This document shows positions 50,974 through 61,878 of a stretch of 64,000 nt of DNA, piece by piece. Location of the stretch: the NCBI GenBank assembly GCA_013112635.1, contig JABFGF010000002.1:1-64000 (forward strand). The letters run 5' to 3'. Position numbers and translations under genes: made by a program. The stretch's first letter is position 1, and each line of letters opens with the position of its first letter. The notes beneath the pieces are model-generated. The model was not told the DNA's origin and did not search any database. It was given only the letters and a program-made list of their open reading frames with translations. Source of the stretch: Calditrichota bacterium (GTDB lineage: Bacteria; Calditrichota; Calditrichia; Calditrichales; J004).

Positions 50974-52245
50974 ATGAAAACTATTATTCTTTTATTGTTC
51001 AGTTTAGGCTTTTGTTTTTCGGTAGTCAATGCACAAAGTATTCAACTATCAGAACAAACATCGATTTTTTACTCCGGAGAAATTGGTGCCGAAACCTGGT
51101 ATTTTCCAAAAAAAGCACCGGTTGCTTCATTTCCGAAAAATGTAAACACTATTAAAGGCAAACTAAATTTAACCTTTTTGTTTGATGCTCCTTTGGAAAT
51201 TCGTTTTACACCACGTTTTCAATTTGATGCAGATGATGAAAATCGCAACCGGTTGGAGATTGAAGATCTGTTTATAGATTATTTTACAGATAACTTTGAA
51301 ATACGTGCCGGGTTGCAAATTTTTAGTTGGAAAACCGTTGAAAGTATTTCTCATGCAGATTTTTTAAATCAAACAGACCTGGAAAGTGATTTCCTTGATG
51401 CTCAAAAATTTTCGGAATTGGCTGTTCGGTTTCGATACATACCCGATACAGATATTGAACAGCTTTTTGAGATTTATTACCTGCCATATATGCGCGGCAC
51501 TCGTTTCCCGGTTGAGAATAACCGCTTTAGCTTTGGGTTAAATATTTCCAATAATTCAAAAGATCATATTTACCAGGATGAGAATAAAGAATGGCGGCCA
51601 CAATTTGCCCTCAGTTATTCGCGCACATTTTGGGAAAGCTTGGATACGCGTTTTTTTTACTTTAACGGCTACAACCGCTTTCCGGGATTTGTACCTACCG
51701 ATCTTTCATTTTCTAATTTTGTCCATCAATACCGGCTTATTCAAAAAGGCGGATTAGCTTTTCAGGGTGTGATCGAGTCCTGGCTGGTTAAGGGAGAAAT
51801 GGCCCAAACCACTTATACAAAAAAGGTACAGAACCAATTAGGCCAATTAATAAAACCGTCCTTTTTTGCTTATACCGTAGGGTTTGAATACAGTTTTTAT
51901 TCGCCCTTTATAGAGAACCATGATCTTGGAACAATAGTTGAGGTTATTGGCGATACAGACAGTGGAAAAGATGCTTCCGAATTGGAAAGCTTTCGTCCAT
52001 TTCAAAACCATTTATTTGGCGGGCTTCGGTACACGTTTAATAACACGAGTGATCGTAGTTTTTTGGCCGGTGGTTTTTATAATTACAAAGATGGTGATTT
52101 AATCATGAGCCTGGAGTATTCAGAAAGATTCTTTGAAAATTTTACAGCTAAACTCAGTTATTTGAGTTTAACCTCAGATACAGATCCCTTAAAGAATTTC
52201 GAACACACAGACCGCCTTATCTTTGAGCTATTATTTAATTTTTAA
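50974..52245 (+). CDS. Outer membrane beta-barrel protein
   Basis: A 423-residue exported protein (signal 'MKTIILLLFSLGFCFSVVNAQ') with alternating aromatic strands and a terminal 'LIFELLFNF', ending in Phe, as outer membrane barrels do. It has no motif of a named family; the genomic position resembles DUF1302/DUF1329-type barrels encoded beside RND lipid transporters. Four bases separate it from the LolA-like gene and 27 from the RND gene. Confidence 0.75.
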   Translation: MKTIILLLFSLGFCFSVVNAQSIQLSEQTSIFYSGEIGAETWYFPKKAPVASFPKNVNTIKGKLNLTFLFDAPLEIRFTPRFQFDADDENRNRLEIEDLFIDYFTDNFEIRAGLQIFSWKTVESISHADFLNQTDLESDFLDAQKFSELAVRFRYIPDTDIEQLFEIYYLPYMRGTRFPVENNRFSFGLNISNNSKDHIYQDENKEWRPQFALSYSRTFWESLDTRFFYFNGYNRFPGFVPTDLSFSNFVHQYRLIQKGGLAFQGVIESWLVKGEMAQTTYTKKVQNQLGQLIKPSFFAYTVGFEYSFYSPFIENHDLGTIVEVIGDTDSGKDASELESFRPFQNHLFGGLRYTFNNTSDRSFLAGGFYNYKDGDLIMSLEYSERFFENFTAKLSYLSLTSDTDPLKNFEHTDRLIFELLFNF

Positions 52246-52272
52246 TAAACAATCTTACTTGAAAGGAAAAGT

Positions 52273-54762
52273 ATGTTTGGAAATAATCCCCGCAAAATTG
52301 GTGAATTTGTACTTAAATACAGATGGCCTATTATAATTATAAATTTTGTTTTTTTAGCGATTTTAATGTTTGGAATGCAGGAGAGGGCCAACGTTTTTAA
52401 CCAGCATCTTGAATATATGCAAACCATTCAAAACAACCCACTGGCGAAAGATGAGAACCATGTACCTGCACCACCCATTTTCGATGGCGACTATCATGTT
52501 TGGTTTGATGATGACAACCCGGAAATGCTGGCGTATGATGAATTTCAACAAGTTTTCTCCAAAGAAGAAAACCTGATAATTGTAACCGTGGCAAAAAATG
52601 GTGATGTTTTTACAAATGAAAATTTAGCCAGTTTAATGCTTTTAACCGATCAATCCTGGCAAATACCTTATGTAAGCCGTGTGGACGGTTTAACAAACTT
52701 TAACTACACCTATGTTGAAGATGATGACCTTTTGGTGGAAGACTTTGTATCGGAATTATCACTTTCGGCTGATCAATTGGCAGAAAAGAAAAAACTGGCT
52801 TTGGAAGACCCGTTAATGCCCAATTTCCTAATCTCACAAAAAGGTGATATAACCCAAATCCAAATGCGCGTAATAATTCCACAGGATTTTCCTACAGGTT
52901 ATGCAGAAGCGCGCCAGGCTGTTGAACAGCTTACAGCAAAAATCACCTCGCCTAAAATAAATGATGAAAATGGCCAGGAAATTGACAATCCAAACTATAA
53001 CCCGAACCTGGAAATAAAATTGGGTGGAACGGTGATGTTAAATACCGCATTCCAAAAATTTGCTGAAGACGATATTAAAACGTTAATGCCCATGATGTTC
53101 TTGTTTATCATTATTATTTTAACCCTTACTATTCGTGCATTTTGGGGAACGTTTTTTCCGATTGGACTTCTGGCTACTTCTGTTTTTGTAACAGTAGCTT
53201 TATTTGTCGGGCTCCTTGATTTTTCCCTTACTAATGCCACGGTAAATGTGGTACAAATGTTAATCGCTGTGGCCGTAGCAGATTCTGTTCATGTAATGGC
53301 TGTATTTTACAGAGGGCTAAGAAATGGTCTTGATAAAAAAGGTTCTGTAATTTATACCATCGAGAAAAATTTTATTCCCTGCTTAATTACTTCGGTAACA
53401 ACTGCGATTGGTTTTTACAGTTTAATAACTCAGGCTATTCCACCTTTTAAAGATTTGGGTTTATTTGCAGGAACAGGAACGTTGTTTGCATTTTATGCAT
53501 CATTATTTACACTCCCGGCATTTTTATCACTGATTCCATTTAAGAAACGTGAAGTTAATGAAGAACAAATCAAACAAAAAGAACAAACCGGGTATGAAGG
53601 TTTGGCGAACTTTGTAACCAAATTCCAAAAGCCAATCCGCTGGTCAGCTTTAGTAACAACCGTTTTTGCAATCTATTTTATTTTCCAAGTTAAAATTGAT
53701 AACACCGCTGTAAAATATTTTGCCCCGGAAACAGATTTCCGGCAGGCTACCGATTATATTGATAATAATATTATTGGTGTCAATCCGGTTGAATATCGTT
53801 TCGACTCCGGGGAAAAAAATGGCATTTATGATCCGGCATATCTAAAAAAAATTGAGCAATTCCAAAATTTTATAAACTCCCGCCCGGAATACGGAATGAC
53901 TTACGTTTCAAGCATTGTAGATATTATAAAACGTATTAATAAAACCATGCATGGCAACGATGAATCCTTTTACAGAATCCCTGAGAATAACGAGATTACT
54001 GCCGAGGGTGACACGATAAACGCCAAACGTTTAATAGCCCAATATATGCTTCTTTACCAGATGAGTTTACCGCAGGGCATGGAGCTAACCAATCAAATTG
54101 ATATTCAAAACAGGACAACGAGGGTTACAGCATTTGCAAAATCTTATTCCTCCTTCGAGCTTTTAAAAAACATTGATGAGATTTCTGCCTGGATGCAAGA
54201 AAACACACCTTCTATACATGCCACTGCTGTTGGCGTTCCAGTTATGTTTGGTGAGCTATTTGTGATTGCTATTCCGGGAATTTTAAGAAGCATAGGGATT
54301 TCTTTACTTTTGATTACCATCGTTTTAATGATCACTTTTAAATCAGTCAGGATTGGTTTATTTAGCATGATCCCCAATGTTTGGCCTATTTTAATTGTTT
54401 TCGGAATTATCGGATTTTTTCAGATTCCTGTAAACATGTCCGTTGCCATTGTTGGGATGATTACTCTTGGGATTGCTGTTGATGATACAGTGCATTATTT
54501 AACCAAGTATCTAAGAGGAACTCATGATGGTCTTTCCAAAAATGAGGCAATTTTATATGCATTTCGACAAGTTGGAGCGCCGTTAATATTTACTTCAATT
54601 ATTTTGGTATCAGGTTTTGGCGCATTAACCCAATCAAAATTTGCACTTAACTCAGACATGGCATTATACAGTTCTATTGTAATTGCTTTTGCCTTGTTTG
54701 CAGATTTTGTAATCCTTCCTGCGACGATTCTTAAATTTGAAAAAGGGAAGATTTTAGATTAG
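52273..54762 (+). CDS. RND/MMPL-superfamily transporter
   Basis: An 829-residue inner membrane protein with the twelve-helix RND layout in two halves; each half starts with a helix (about 21-38 and 447-463), a large periplasmic loop and five more helices. Conserved segments 'AVAVADSVHVMAVFYRG' and 'LGIAVDDTVHYLTKYLRGTH' occupy the TM4 positions of the two halves and include the Asp residues for proton transfer. With LolA-like and barrel partners, a lipid or lipid-like export role is likely. GAAAGGAAA lies before the ATG. Confidence 0.85.
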   Translation: MFGNNPRKIGEFVLKYRWPIIIINFVFLAILMFGMQERANVFNQHLEYMQTIQNNPLAKDENHVPAPPIFDGDYHVWFDDDNPEMLAYDEFQQVFSKEENLIIVTVAKNGDVFTNENLASLMLLTDQSWQIPYVSRVDGLTNFNYTYVEDDDLLVEDFVSELSLSADQLAEKKKLALEDPLMPNFLISQKGDITQIQMRVIIPQDFPTGYAEARQAVEQLTAKITSPKINDENGQEIDNPNYNPNLEIKLGGTVMLNTAFQKFAEDDIKTLMPMMFLFIIIILTLTIRAFWGTFFPIGLLATSVFVTVALFVGLLDFSLTNATVNVVQMLIAVAVADSVHVMAVFYRGLRNGLDKKGSVIYTIEKNFIPCLITSVTTAIGFYSLITQAIPPFKDLGLFAGTGTLFAFYASLFTLPAFLSLIPFKKREVNEEQIKQKEQTGYEGLANFVTKFQKPIRWSALVTTVFAIYFIFQVKIDNTAVKYFAPETDFRQATDYIDNNIIGVNPVEYRFDSGEKNGIYDPAYLKKIEQFQNFINSRPEYGMTYVSSIVDIIKRINKTMHGNDESFYRIPENNEITAEGDTINAKRLIAQYMLLYQMSLPQGMELTNQIDIQNRTTRVTAFAKSYSSFELLKNIDEISAWMQENTPSIHATAVGVPVMFGELFVIAIPGILRSIGISLLLITIVLMITFKSVRIGLFSMIPNVWPILIVFGIIGFFQIPVNMSVAIVGMITLGIAVDDTVHYLTKYLRGTHDGLSKNEAILYAFRQVGAPLIFTSIILVSGFGALTQSKFALNSDMALYSSIVIAFALFADFVILPATILKFEKGKILD

Positions 54763-54818
54763 AAGACAAAAAAAATAAATACAAAGGTTGTCTCATTTGG
54801 GGCAGTCTGATCAAAAAA

Positions 54819-54842
54819 AAAGGCGGGACAAAGCCCGCCTTT
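54819..54842. terminator. Bidirectional terminator
   Basis: AAAGGCGGG (54819-54827) pairs with CCCGCCTTT (54834-54842) around a six-base loop, with A runs on one side and T runs on the other. It serves the convergent RND and aconitase genes. Confidence 0.9.
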
Positions 54843-54849
54843 ATATATA

Positions 54850-57117
54850 CTATTGCAGATTTTGTTTACGAATCAGGTTCAATGCTGAGCCGGCTTTAAA
54901 CCATTCAATTTGCGCTTCATTATAAGAATGATTTGCTTTAATTGTGTCTTCACTTCCATCAGCATGACGGAAAACAAAAGTCAACTGTTTTCCTTCTGAA
55001 AAATCCACCAAATCTATCAAATCAATCGTATCGTCTTCCTGAATTTTTCCATAATCTGCCGGGTTTGCAAAAGTACAGGCAACCATGCCTTGTTTCTTTA
55101 GATTTGTTTCATGGATTCGCGCAAAGGAACGTGTTATAACAACTTTTACACCCAAATAGCGCGGTTGCATTGCGGCATGTTCGCGTGATGAACCTTCACC
55201 ATAATTTTCATCGCCCACAACAATTGAAGGAATTCCTGCTGCCTGATAAGCACGCTGAACAGTCGGAACAGATCCATATTCGCCACTAAGCTGGTTTTTA
55301 ACTTTATCTGTTTCGCCATTAAATTCATTCACTGCGCCGGTCAATGTATTTGCAGATAGATTTTCCAGATGGCCTCTATAGAATAACCAATGGCCTGCTG
55401 GAGAAATATGGTCTGTTGTACATTTTCCTTTTGCTTTAACAAGAATTTTCATTCCTGAAACATTTTTTCCATCCCACTCAGCAAAAGGCTCAAAAACCTG
55501 CAAACGCTTTGATCCTTCCGGAATGATCACATCAACTTTACTGCCATCTTCTGCAGGCGCCTGGTATCCAGGATCAACAACATCAAAACCTTTTGGCGGC
55601 ATTTCCAAACCATTTGGCTCGGCCAGTTTAACCTGATCACCATTTTCATTTGTCAATGTATCTGTGATTGGGTTAAAAGTCATATCACCTGCAATTGTCA
55701 ATGCAGTAACCATTTCCGGCGAAGCGACAAAACTATGCGTGTTTGGGTTACCGTCATTTCTCTTGGAGAAGTTTCTGTTAAAGGATGTAATTATGGAGTT
55801 TTTCTCTTTCTTATCTGCTCCATGGCGCTTCCACTGCCCGATACAAGGACCGCAGGCATTAGCCAAAACCATTCCGCCAATTTTATCAAAGTCATCTAAA
55901 AATCCATCACGTTCTGTGGTATAACGTACCATTTCAGAGCCGGGAGTGATTGTAAATTCTGCTTTAACCTTTAGATTTTTTTCAACAGCCTGGCGTGCAA
56001 CAGATGCTGCCCGGGAAATATCTTCATAAGATGAGTTTGTGCAGGAACCAATTAAACCAACTTCAAGAGTTTCCGGCCAATCATTGTCTTTAACAGCTTT
56101 TGCAAATTGAGAAATTGGTGTGGCCAAATCCGGTGTAAACGGTCCGTTTATATGTGGCTCCAATTCTGATAGATTTATTTCCAATACTTTATCAAAATAT
56201 TTTTCAGGATTAGCATAAACCTCTGCATCGCCTGTAAGATGTTCAGCAATCTGATCAGCCAATTCTGCAACTTCTGCACGGCCTGTTCCACTTAAGTAAG
56301 TTGCCATACTTTTATCATAACCAAAGGTTGATGTTGTTGCGCCAATTTCTGCTCCCATATTGCAAATTGTCCCTTTTCCTGTGCAGGACATAGAAACGGC
56401 ACCTTCACCAAAATATTCCACGATGTAACCTGTACCACCTTTGGCAGTTAACAAACCTGCAACTTTCAGGATTACATCTTTGGGAGAAGTCCAGCCATTT
56501 AGTTTCCCGGTTAATTTTACACCAATAAGCTGTGGCATTTTTAATTCCCAGGGGCTGTCAGTTATAACATCAACAACATCTGCACCGCCCACACCTACTG
56601 CTACCATACCTAAACCACCGGCATTTACAGTATGCGAGTCAGATCCAATCATTAATCCGCCAGGGAAAGCATAGTTTTCTAAAACAACCTGGTGAATAAT
56701 TCCGGCACCGGCTTTCCAGAAATCAATACCAAACTTGCTGGCACCGGATGCCATAAATTCATACACTTCTTTATTAAAATTATTGGCATGCTCAAGATCT
56801 TTTTTAGCACCCACTTCTGCTTCAATTAAGTGATCTGCATGAATTGATGATGGAACTGCTGCCGTTTTTTTGCCGGAGAGCATAAACTGTAATAAAACCA
56901 TTTGGGCTGTGGCATCTTGCATACACGTTCTGTCCGGGCCAAAATCAACGTAGTCATCTCCCCGGCTAAAAGCCTTATAAGCTGCACCATTATAAATGTG
57001 CGTGTAAAGAATTTTTTCTGTAAAAGTTAATGGACGGTTTAAAACCTTACGAGCTGCTTCCACTCTTTCAGGATAACGTGCATACACTTTTTTTATCATA
57101 TCGAGATTGAAAACCAT
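54850..57117 (-). CDS. acnA: Aconitate hydratase
   Basis: A 755-residue [4Fe-4S] enzyme interconverting citrate and isocitrate in the TCA cycle. Cluster Cys and active-site residues are in '[13 protein letters not shown]' (about 347-359) and '[15 protein letters not shown]' (about 411-425); other family segments are '[16 protein letters not shown]' and '[13 protein letters not shown]' (about 643-655). Its length and sequence fit the mitochondrial-type aconitase group. AAGGAG lies seven bases before ATG 57117. Confidence 0.95.
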   Translation of the reverse strand: MVFNLDMIKKVYARYPERVEAARKVLNRPLTFTEKILYTHIYNGAAYKAFSRGDDYVDFGPDRTCMQDATAQMVLLQFMLSGKKTAAVPSSIHADHLIEAEVGAKKDLEHANNFNKEVYEFMASGASKFGIDFWKAGAGIIHQVVLENYAFPGGLMIGSDSHTVNAGGLGMVAVGVGGADVVDVITDSPWELKMPQLIGVKLTGKLNGWTSPKDVILKVAGLLTAKGGTGYIVEYFGEGAVSMSCTGKGTICNMGAEIGATTSTFGYDKSMATYLSGTGRAEVAELADQIAEHLTGDAEVYANPEKYFDKVLEINLSELEPHINGPFTPDLATPISQFAKAVKDNDWPETLEVGLIGSCTNSSYEDISRAASVARQAVEKNLKVKAEFTITPGSEMVRYTTERDGFLDDFDKIGGMVLANACGPCIGQWKRHGADKKEKNSIITSFNRNFSKRNDGNPNTHSFVASPEMVTALTIAGDMTFNPITDTLTNENGDQVKLAEPNGLEMPPKGFDVVDPGYQAPAEDGSKVDVIIPEGSKRLQVFEPFAEWDGKNVSGMKILVKAKGKCTTDHISPAGHWLFYRGHLENLSANTLTGAVNEFNGETDKVKNQLSGEYGSVPTVQRAYQAAGIPSIVVGDENYGEGSSREHAAMQPRYLGVKVVITRSFARIHETNLKKQGMVACTFANPADYGKIQEDDTIDLIDLVDFSEGKQLTFVFRHADGSEDTIKANHSYNEAQIEWFKAGSALNLIRKQNLQ

Positions 57118-57276
57118 TTAAGAACTCCTTTTTAAATTTTTGTTTGCAAGTTCAAATAATAAAATATTAAATATCTTAAAATAATTTCGGAATTTAATAA
57201 AAAAATCGTAGTGAATTAAATATATTTTTAGAATAGATATATAATTTTACACGCATTTTAAAATAACAGACAAAAA

Positions 57277-57302
57277 AAGACCGGTATAAGAAAACCGGTC
57301 TT
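57277..57302 (-). terminator. Terminator for the LamG/GLUG gene
   Basis: AAGACCGGT (57277-57285) pairs with ACCGGTCTT (57294-57302) around an eight-base loop. The A run just below becomes a U tract on the minus-strand transcript, 40 bases after the stop at 57342. Confidence 0.85.
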
Positions 57303-57341
57303 CAAAATAAATCAGGCCATATTTGTAAATTTTGTTTGTTA

Positions 57342-59756
57342 TTAGCGCAATAGCACCATCTTTTTACTTTGAACAAATTGGCCTGATTCGAAAACTAAGT
57401 AATAAACTCCCGATGAGAAATCTGCTGCATTCCATTTTATTGTGTGTTGTCCGCTACTTATTATCCCATCAACCATAGTTTCAACAATTTGCCCAATATT
57501 GTTAAATATCCTCACCTTAATCCGGGTATCACCATTTTTTAATGGCACATCAAACCGAATGGTTGTCTCGGGATTAAATGGATTTGGATAATTGCTATAG
57601 AGCATAAAATTCTCAATCGTTTGCGAGGATGCCAAACCAATATCTGTTATCACAAAGGAAGCATCTATTGTAGGATGAAAAGTTATATTACCGCTCACAT
57701 CTATATCCGATAAGCGGTATGTGTATAATACATTTGGTAAGACCAAAGAATCGGCGAAAGAATACTCCTTGGTTGAAATGGAATTGTTTTCACCTTTAAG
57801 TTCCGGATTTGTTTCATAGCTGGCGATTGTTTCAAAATCTGATTCTGCAGTTTTTCTTTCAAGGACAAAACCCAGATTTTCAAGTTCATTATTGGTTGTC
57901 CAATTAAGCGTAATTTCATCCGGAGTATCGTTTACTGCATAAAAAGATGCCAGCTCCACATTTTGTGATGACCGGTCTTCCCAATCCAAATATGGGTATC
58001 CGCTGTTTGCAGATTCGCTGATATCAATTATCCAATAGTCATTTTCACCATTATTGCTTTCCCCAACAAAATCCCAGCCTGCATCTGTAAATGTTGCCAA
58101 TGTTTTCATTTCCTGAGATGTTTTTCCGGTAGCAAGATTTGAGCTTATCTGATTTGAAAGATCGCTGTCAAAGAAACAACTTGTATTTGTTCCACCAGGT
58201 GCCCCTTCAAACCCCTTGTCTGTTGGATCGGTTGCTTCATTATAAATCACTGAACCTGTAGCGTAGCAATATTCTATTGTCCCAGAGTTTACACCAACAA
58301 ATCCTCCAAAGCCGGTATAACTTCCTGTTTCCCGAATAACATTTGTTTTGCTGTAACTATTACTAACTGTACCTGAGTTAACACCAATCAGACCGCCAAC
58401 ATCACGTATACCAGATACCGTTGCCATGCTAAAACTGGTTTTAACTACACCGGCATTTAATCCAACCAAACCACCAACCATGTAGCCATTTCCATAACCA
58501 TCTATCTCTACAATGCTATAGCTCTGGCTTATTTCCGAATTGTTATTCCAGCCAACCAAGCCACCGCAATAGTTACCTTTCCCATCTAAAACCCCTTTGC
58601 TGCTGCAATTAAATATAGTAGTACCCCCTGCTGCCTGGCCAACTAAACTTCCGCTTAGTCCGGAACCTAAAACTGAGCTGTTTAAAAGATTGACATTTTC
58701 AATTTTTGCACCATTTGTATTGCCAAAAAAACCAATATTCATTCCTTCCCATTTTATATAAAGATTAGAAATGGTTCTATTTTGACCATCATACGAACCT
58801 GTAAATTTTAATGCTGATCCGCCCATTGGGAAAAACCCATTTCCATCTCTCCACGATGATGTTATTCTGGCATCAATATCATTGGTTTGAACATAATGTT
58901 TTTCCCAACGATCATCATTATTAGAGAGCCAATACAAGTTTCCAATTGTTGAAAGTTGATACGGATCGACTTCAGTTCCGGAACCCGATGGTTTGTCACC
59001 CATAATAGCCGTAGATGTAATCCAATTTGATTCGCTCCCCGTAAATCCAAAATTATTTAGAATACCATTAAATGAATTTATCCCATTGTCTGTTAAAACT
59101 GTATCGCCTGTATTCATCCGATAATAGCCAACTAAACCAACTTCATCTCCCGGAATTTCAACATTCATATAAGTTTGGATCTGTTCTTTTGTACGCACGC
59201 TGTTCCAAAAGCGCAACTCATCAATGCGCCCTTTCCAAAATCCTGTAGAATCCGAACTCTGTTTACCAAAGGATATATTTGAAGAAACGAAAGGCGGGGC
59301 TGAAAATGGATTTACTTCATTTCCGGCAACTTCATTACCGTTGATGAAAATTGAATAAACTGTTCCATCACTTGTTAGTGCCAGGTGATACCATTTGTGT
59401 GCGGTGAGCGTTGTATCAACTTTGTATCTGAATTTAGCATCTGTATAAAAACCTAGTTGACCATTATAATGATCATAAGAAAATGAATAACCGCCAGCCC
59501 CCTCTTTCCCATCTGATTTATCAACAATACCAGCAGCACCATCCTCTGGTGAGAAAGTGTGATAGATCCAGGTTTCGATTGTAAAACCTGCTCCTGTAAG
59601 TGCAAGCTCATTTTCCGGACCAACGACACCTAGGTTTACAAAGTCATCGACTCCATCAAATGCAAGAGTTGTGTTGCTGTAGTTTTGGGCATTCATCACC
59701 ATTGGGCATAGGAATGCACACAAAACCAGCACTGAAAATTTTTTCAGTTTTGGCAT
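57342..59756 (-). CDS. Secreted LamG/GLUG-repeat protein with type IX sorting domain
   Basis: An 804-residue exported protein with signal peptide ending near 'MVMNAQNY'. Residues about 30-240 are a LamG/concanavalin-like module ('DGVDDFVNLG', 'GRIDELRFWNSVRTKEQI'). Residues about 330-500 contain GLUG-type repeats ('GLVGWNNNSEISQSYSI', 'GGLVGLNAGVVKTSFSMATV', 'GGFVGVNSGTIEYCYATG'), found in adhesive surface proteins. The C-terminus is a fibronectin-like segment and a type IX sorting domain starting 'SNYPNPFNPETTIRF'. GGGGG lies before the ATG. It likely binds glycan at the cell surface. Confidence 0.85.
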   Translation of the reverse strand: MPKLKKFSVLVLCAFLCPMVMNAQNYSNTTLAFDGVDDFVNLGVVGPENELALTGAGFTIETWIYHTFSPEDGAAGIVDKSDGKEGAGGYSFSYDHYNGQLGFYTDAKFRYKVDTTLTAHKWYHLALTSDGTVYSIFINGNEVAGNEVNPFSAPPFVSSNISFGKQSSDSTGFWKGRIDELRFWNSVRTKEQIQTYMNVEIPGDEVGLVGYYRMNTGDTVLTDNGINSFNGILNNFGFTGSESNWITSTAIMGDKPSGSGTEVDPYQLSTIGNLYWLSNNDDRWEKHYVQTNDIDARITSSWRDGNGFFPMGGSALKFTGSYDGQNRTISNLYIKWEGMNIGFFGNTNGAKIENVNLLNSSVLGSGLSGSLVGQAAGGTTIFNCSSKGVLDGKGNYCGGLVGWNNNSEISQSYSIVEIDGYGNGYMVGGLVGLNAGVVKTSFSMATVSGIRDVGGLIGVNSGTVSNSYSKTNVIRETGSYTGFGGFVGVNSGTIEYCYATGSVIYNEATDPTDKGFEGAPGGTNTSCFFDSDLSNQISSNLATGKTSQEMKTLATFTDAGWDFVGESNNGENDYWIIDISESANSGYPYLDWEDRSSQNVELASFYAVNDTPDEITLNWTTNNELENLGFVLERKTAESDFETIASYETNPELKGENNSISTKEYSFADSLVLPNVLYTYRLSDIDVSGNITFHPTIDASFVITDIGLASSQTIENFMLYSNYPNPFNPETTIRFDVPLKNGDTRIKVRIFNNIGQIVETMVDGIISSGQHTIKWNAADFSSGVYYLVFESGQFVQSKKMVLLR

Positions 59757-59873
59757 AATAGCCCCCTAAATAAAAAAATGTTTTTTGACGATATTAATTT
59801 TATCGAGAAGGTAAATAGATTCTTTATTTAAGAGTGTGAGGTGGTAAATTCCCGTGATTTTGAGGAAAAAAAA

Positions 59874-59911
59874 AGACGCAACTGGTAAAATTGCTTATTA
59901 CCAATGCGTCT
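59874..59911 (-). terminator. Terminator for the GH20 gene
   Basis: AGACGCA (59874-59880) with TGGTAA (59883-59888) pairs with TTACCA (59898-59903) and TGCGTCT (59905-59911), a stem with a small bulge. The A run at 59866-59873 gives a U tract on the minus strand. It lies about 35 bases after the stop at 59946. Confidence 0.8.
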
Positions 59912-59945
59912 ATCGTAAAGTTATTAATAAATCCAACACGTTAAA

Positions 59946-61859
59946 TTACTTATCAGCTCTCTTTTCAAGCTCACTTCTCTGAATCAATAAAAGCCGTCCT
60001 AATGGTTTTCCATTTCGAAAGGTTTGTGCACGAAGTGTAATACGTCCTTCAGGAATTTCGAGTGGTTTAGAATATTTTTGGCCAAATTTTACAGGGTAGG
60101 TGTTATCAATTGTATAAAAAATTTCAGAGCCTGGAATTGAGTTTTTAAGTTCACATATTAGTTTGTCATTTTGCATATAAACATTTACAATTGGATCCAA
60201 AACAGCTTTTGATATATTGGTATTGGCCGCATCAAACCTTAAAAAATGCTCTTCTGTGCGGATAATAAAACTTTCCCAGTTTTTCTTATCTTTTGGGCTC
60301 CACAAGTTTTCAGAAATTGATAAAGCCCTTGGATACGCCATATTAAAAGCGAAATGCAAATTAGGAATTGCTTCTGTCCAAAGGTTTCCCTGTCCGCCTA
60401 AAATTAGTTTGGGATCAATTTCCTCGGGAACTAAAGGCTCAAAATTATAGGATTTTTCTAAGCTCAAATTAGCATAAATCGGATTTTCCAAACTATGATC
60501 ACCCTGTGTATAATCCAGATAACAATAAGTAGTTGGTGTCATGACAACTTTATGGCCCAATTTTGCTGCTTCTATGCCACGGACCATACCATGCCAGCTC
60601 ATAACAGCCACGTCTTTGTTTAGTTCGCCATCTAATATTTCATCCCAGCCAATCATTTTCTTGCCTTTACTTTCAATGATTTTGTTTACCCGGCTTACAA
60701 AATACCCCTGTAACCCCTTGCCATCACTGATGTTATTCTTTTTCATAAAATGCTGAACAACAGAATCTTGTTCCCAATAATAGTGGTCACACTCGTCACC
60801 GCCCATGTGGATATATTCTCCGGGAAACAATTCTGCAACTTCGCTAAAAACTTTGTCAACAAAATCGTACACTTTCTCATCCGCAGGATTTAAGGTATTC
60901 TCTATTAGCATCCTAAACCCACCGCCTGGAAACCATTCTGCAAATTTTGATCCGGGGTTTACAAATTTGGGCTCTTTTTTTGTTGATAGCTCAGGATAAG
61001 CGGCCAATGCAGCCATGCTATGGCCGGGCATATCAATTTCCGGGACTATGGTTATATTTCTATTAGCCGCATATTTTACAACATCCTTTATCTGTTCGTG
61101 AGTATAAAAGCCTCCATAAGTTGCCTTCTCTCCTTTTTTAGGATATTGTCTTTCTTTACCAAACCTTCCGTGGCGTTCAACCCGCCATGCACCAACTTCT
61201 GTTAACTTCGGTAGTGATTTTATCTCAATGCGCCAACCTTCATCATCGGTGAGATGCCAGTGAAGTACGTTATATTTGTACTGGCTCATTTTATCAATAA
61301 ACGCCTTTACATCATCAACAGAAAAGAAATGCCTGCTTACATCAAATAATAGTCCACGCCAGCCAAATCGGGGGTAGTCTTTTATTTTACAACCCTTTAT
61401 ATTAATTGGTTTAGAAATCTTGAAATCCGGGTTTTCAAATTCTGGTGGTAGTAATTGCCTCAAAGTTTGAAAACCATTAAAAATGCCGGCTGCTTTATTT
61501 GCAGAAAGGACAATAAACCTCTGCTTTACTTCCAGAACGTAGCCTTCTTCGCCAATTTCCTCTATTTTATTTTTAGTGAGGTTTATTAAAAGTGCCTTTG
61601 GTTCTTTGGATTGCACCTTAAAACCCTGAAAATCTATGGTTATCCCTTTCATTTCTAAAAACTTTTGGAATTGTTTAACATAAACTGCCACTTTCGGGTC
61701 ATCCGTATTTATGGATATGCCAAAGTGTGTATCAAGCATAAATAAATTTTCAGTCGCCTCGTAAATGGCTGGTTCGGGTATAATGGTGTGTTGTGTGTAG
61801 CTTTGCTGAAATAAAATTATCATAAGAAAATAAAATATTTTTGTTCTCATAGTTGCCAT
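59946..61859 (-). CDS. Secreted beta-N-acetylhexosaminidase (GH20)
   Basis: A 637-residue exported enzyme (signal 'MRTKIFYFLMIILFQQSYTQ'). The GH20 domain starts near 170 with 'GLLFDVSRHFF' and 'VLHWHLTDDEGWRIEI' (198-213); the catalytic pair is in 'HMGGDECDH' (D355-E356). A GH20-b N-terminal domain and a C-terminal chitobiase-like beta domain ('SEIFYTIDNTYPVKFGQKY') flank it. It removes terminal GlcNAc/GalNAc from chitin or peptidoglycan fragments. ATG 61859 or 61850 are both possible starts. Confidence 0.95.
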   Translation of the reverse strand: MATMRTKIFYFLMIILFQQSYTQHTIIPEPAIYEATENLFMLDTHFGISINTDDPKVAVYVKQFQKFLEMKGITIDFQGFKVQSKEPKALLINLTKNKIEEIGEEGYVLEVKQRFIVLSANKAAGIFNGFQTLRQLLPPEFENPDFKISKPINIKGCKIKDYPRFGWRGLLFDVSRHFFSVDDVKAFIDKMSQYKYNVLHWHLTDDEGWRIEIKSLPKLTEVGAWRVERHGRFGKERQYPKKGEKATYGGFYTHEQIKDVVKYAANRNITIVPEIDMPGHSMAALAAYPELSTKKEPKFVNPGSKFAEWFPGGGFRMLIENTLNPADEKVYDFVDKVFSEVAELFPGEYIHMGGDECDHYYWEQDSVVQHFMKKNNISDGKGLQGYFVSRVNKIIESKGKKMIGWDEILDGELNKDVAVMSWHGMVRGIEAAKLGHKVVMTPTTYCYLDYTQGDHSLENPIYANLSLEKSYNFEPLVPEEIDPKLILGGQGNLWTEAIPNLHFAFNMAYPRALSISENLWSPKDKKNWESFIIRTEEHFLRFDAANTNISKAVLDPIVNVYMQNDKLICELKNSIPGSEIFYTIDNTYPVKFGQKYSKPLEIPEGRITLRAQTFRNGKPLGRLLLIQRSELEKRADK

Positions 61860-61878
61860 AATTATTGTTTTGGTAGTT

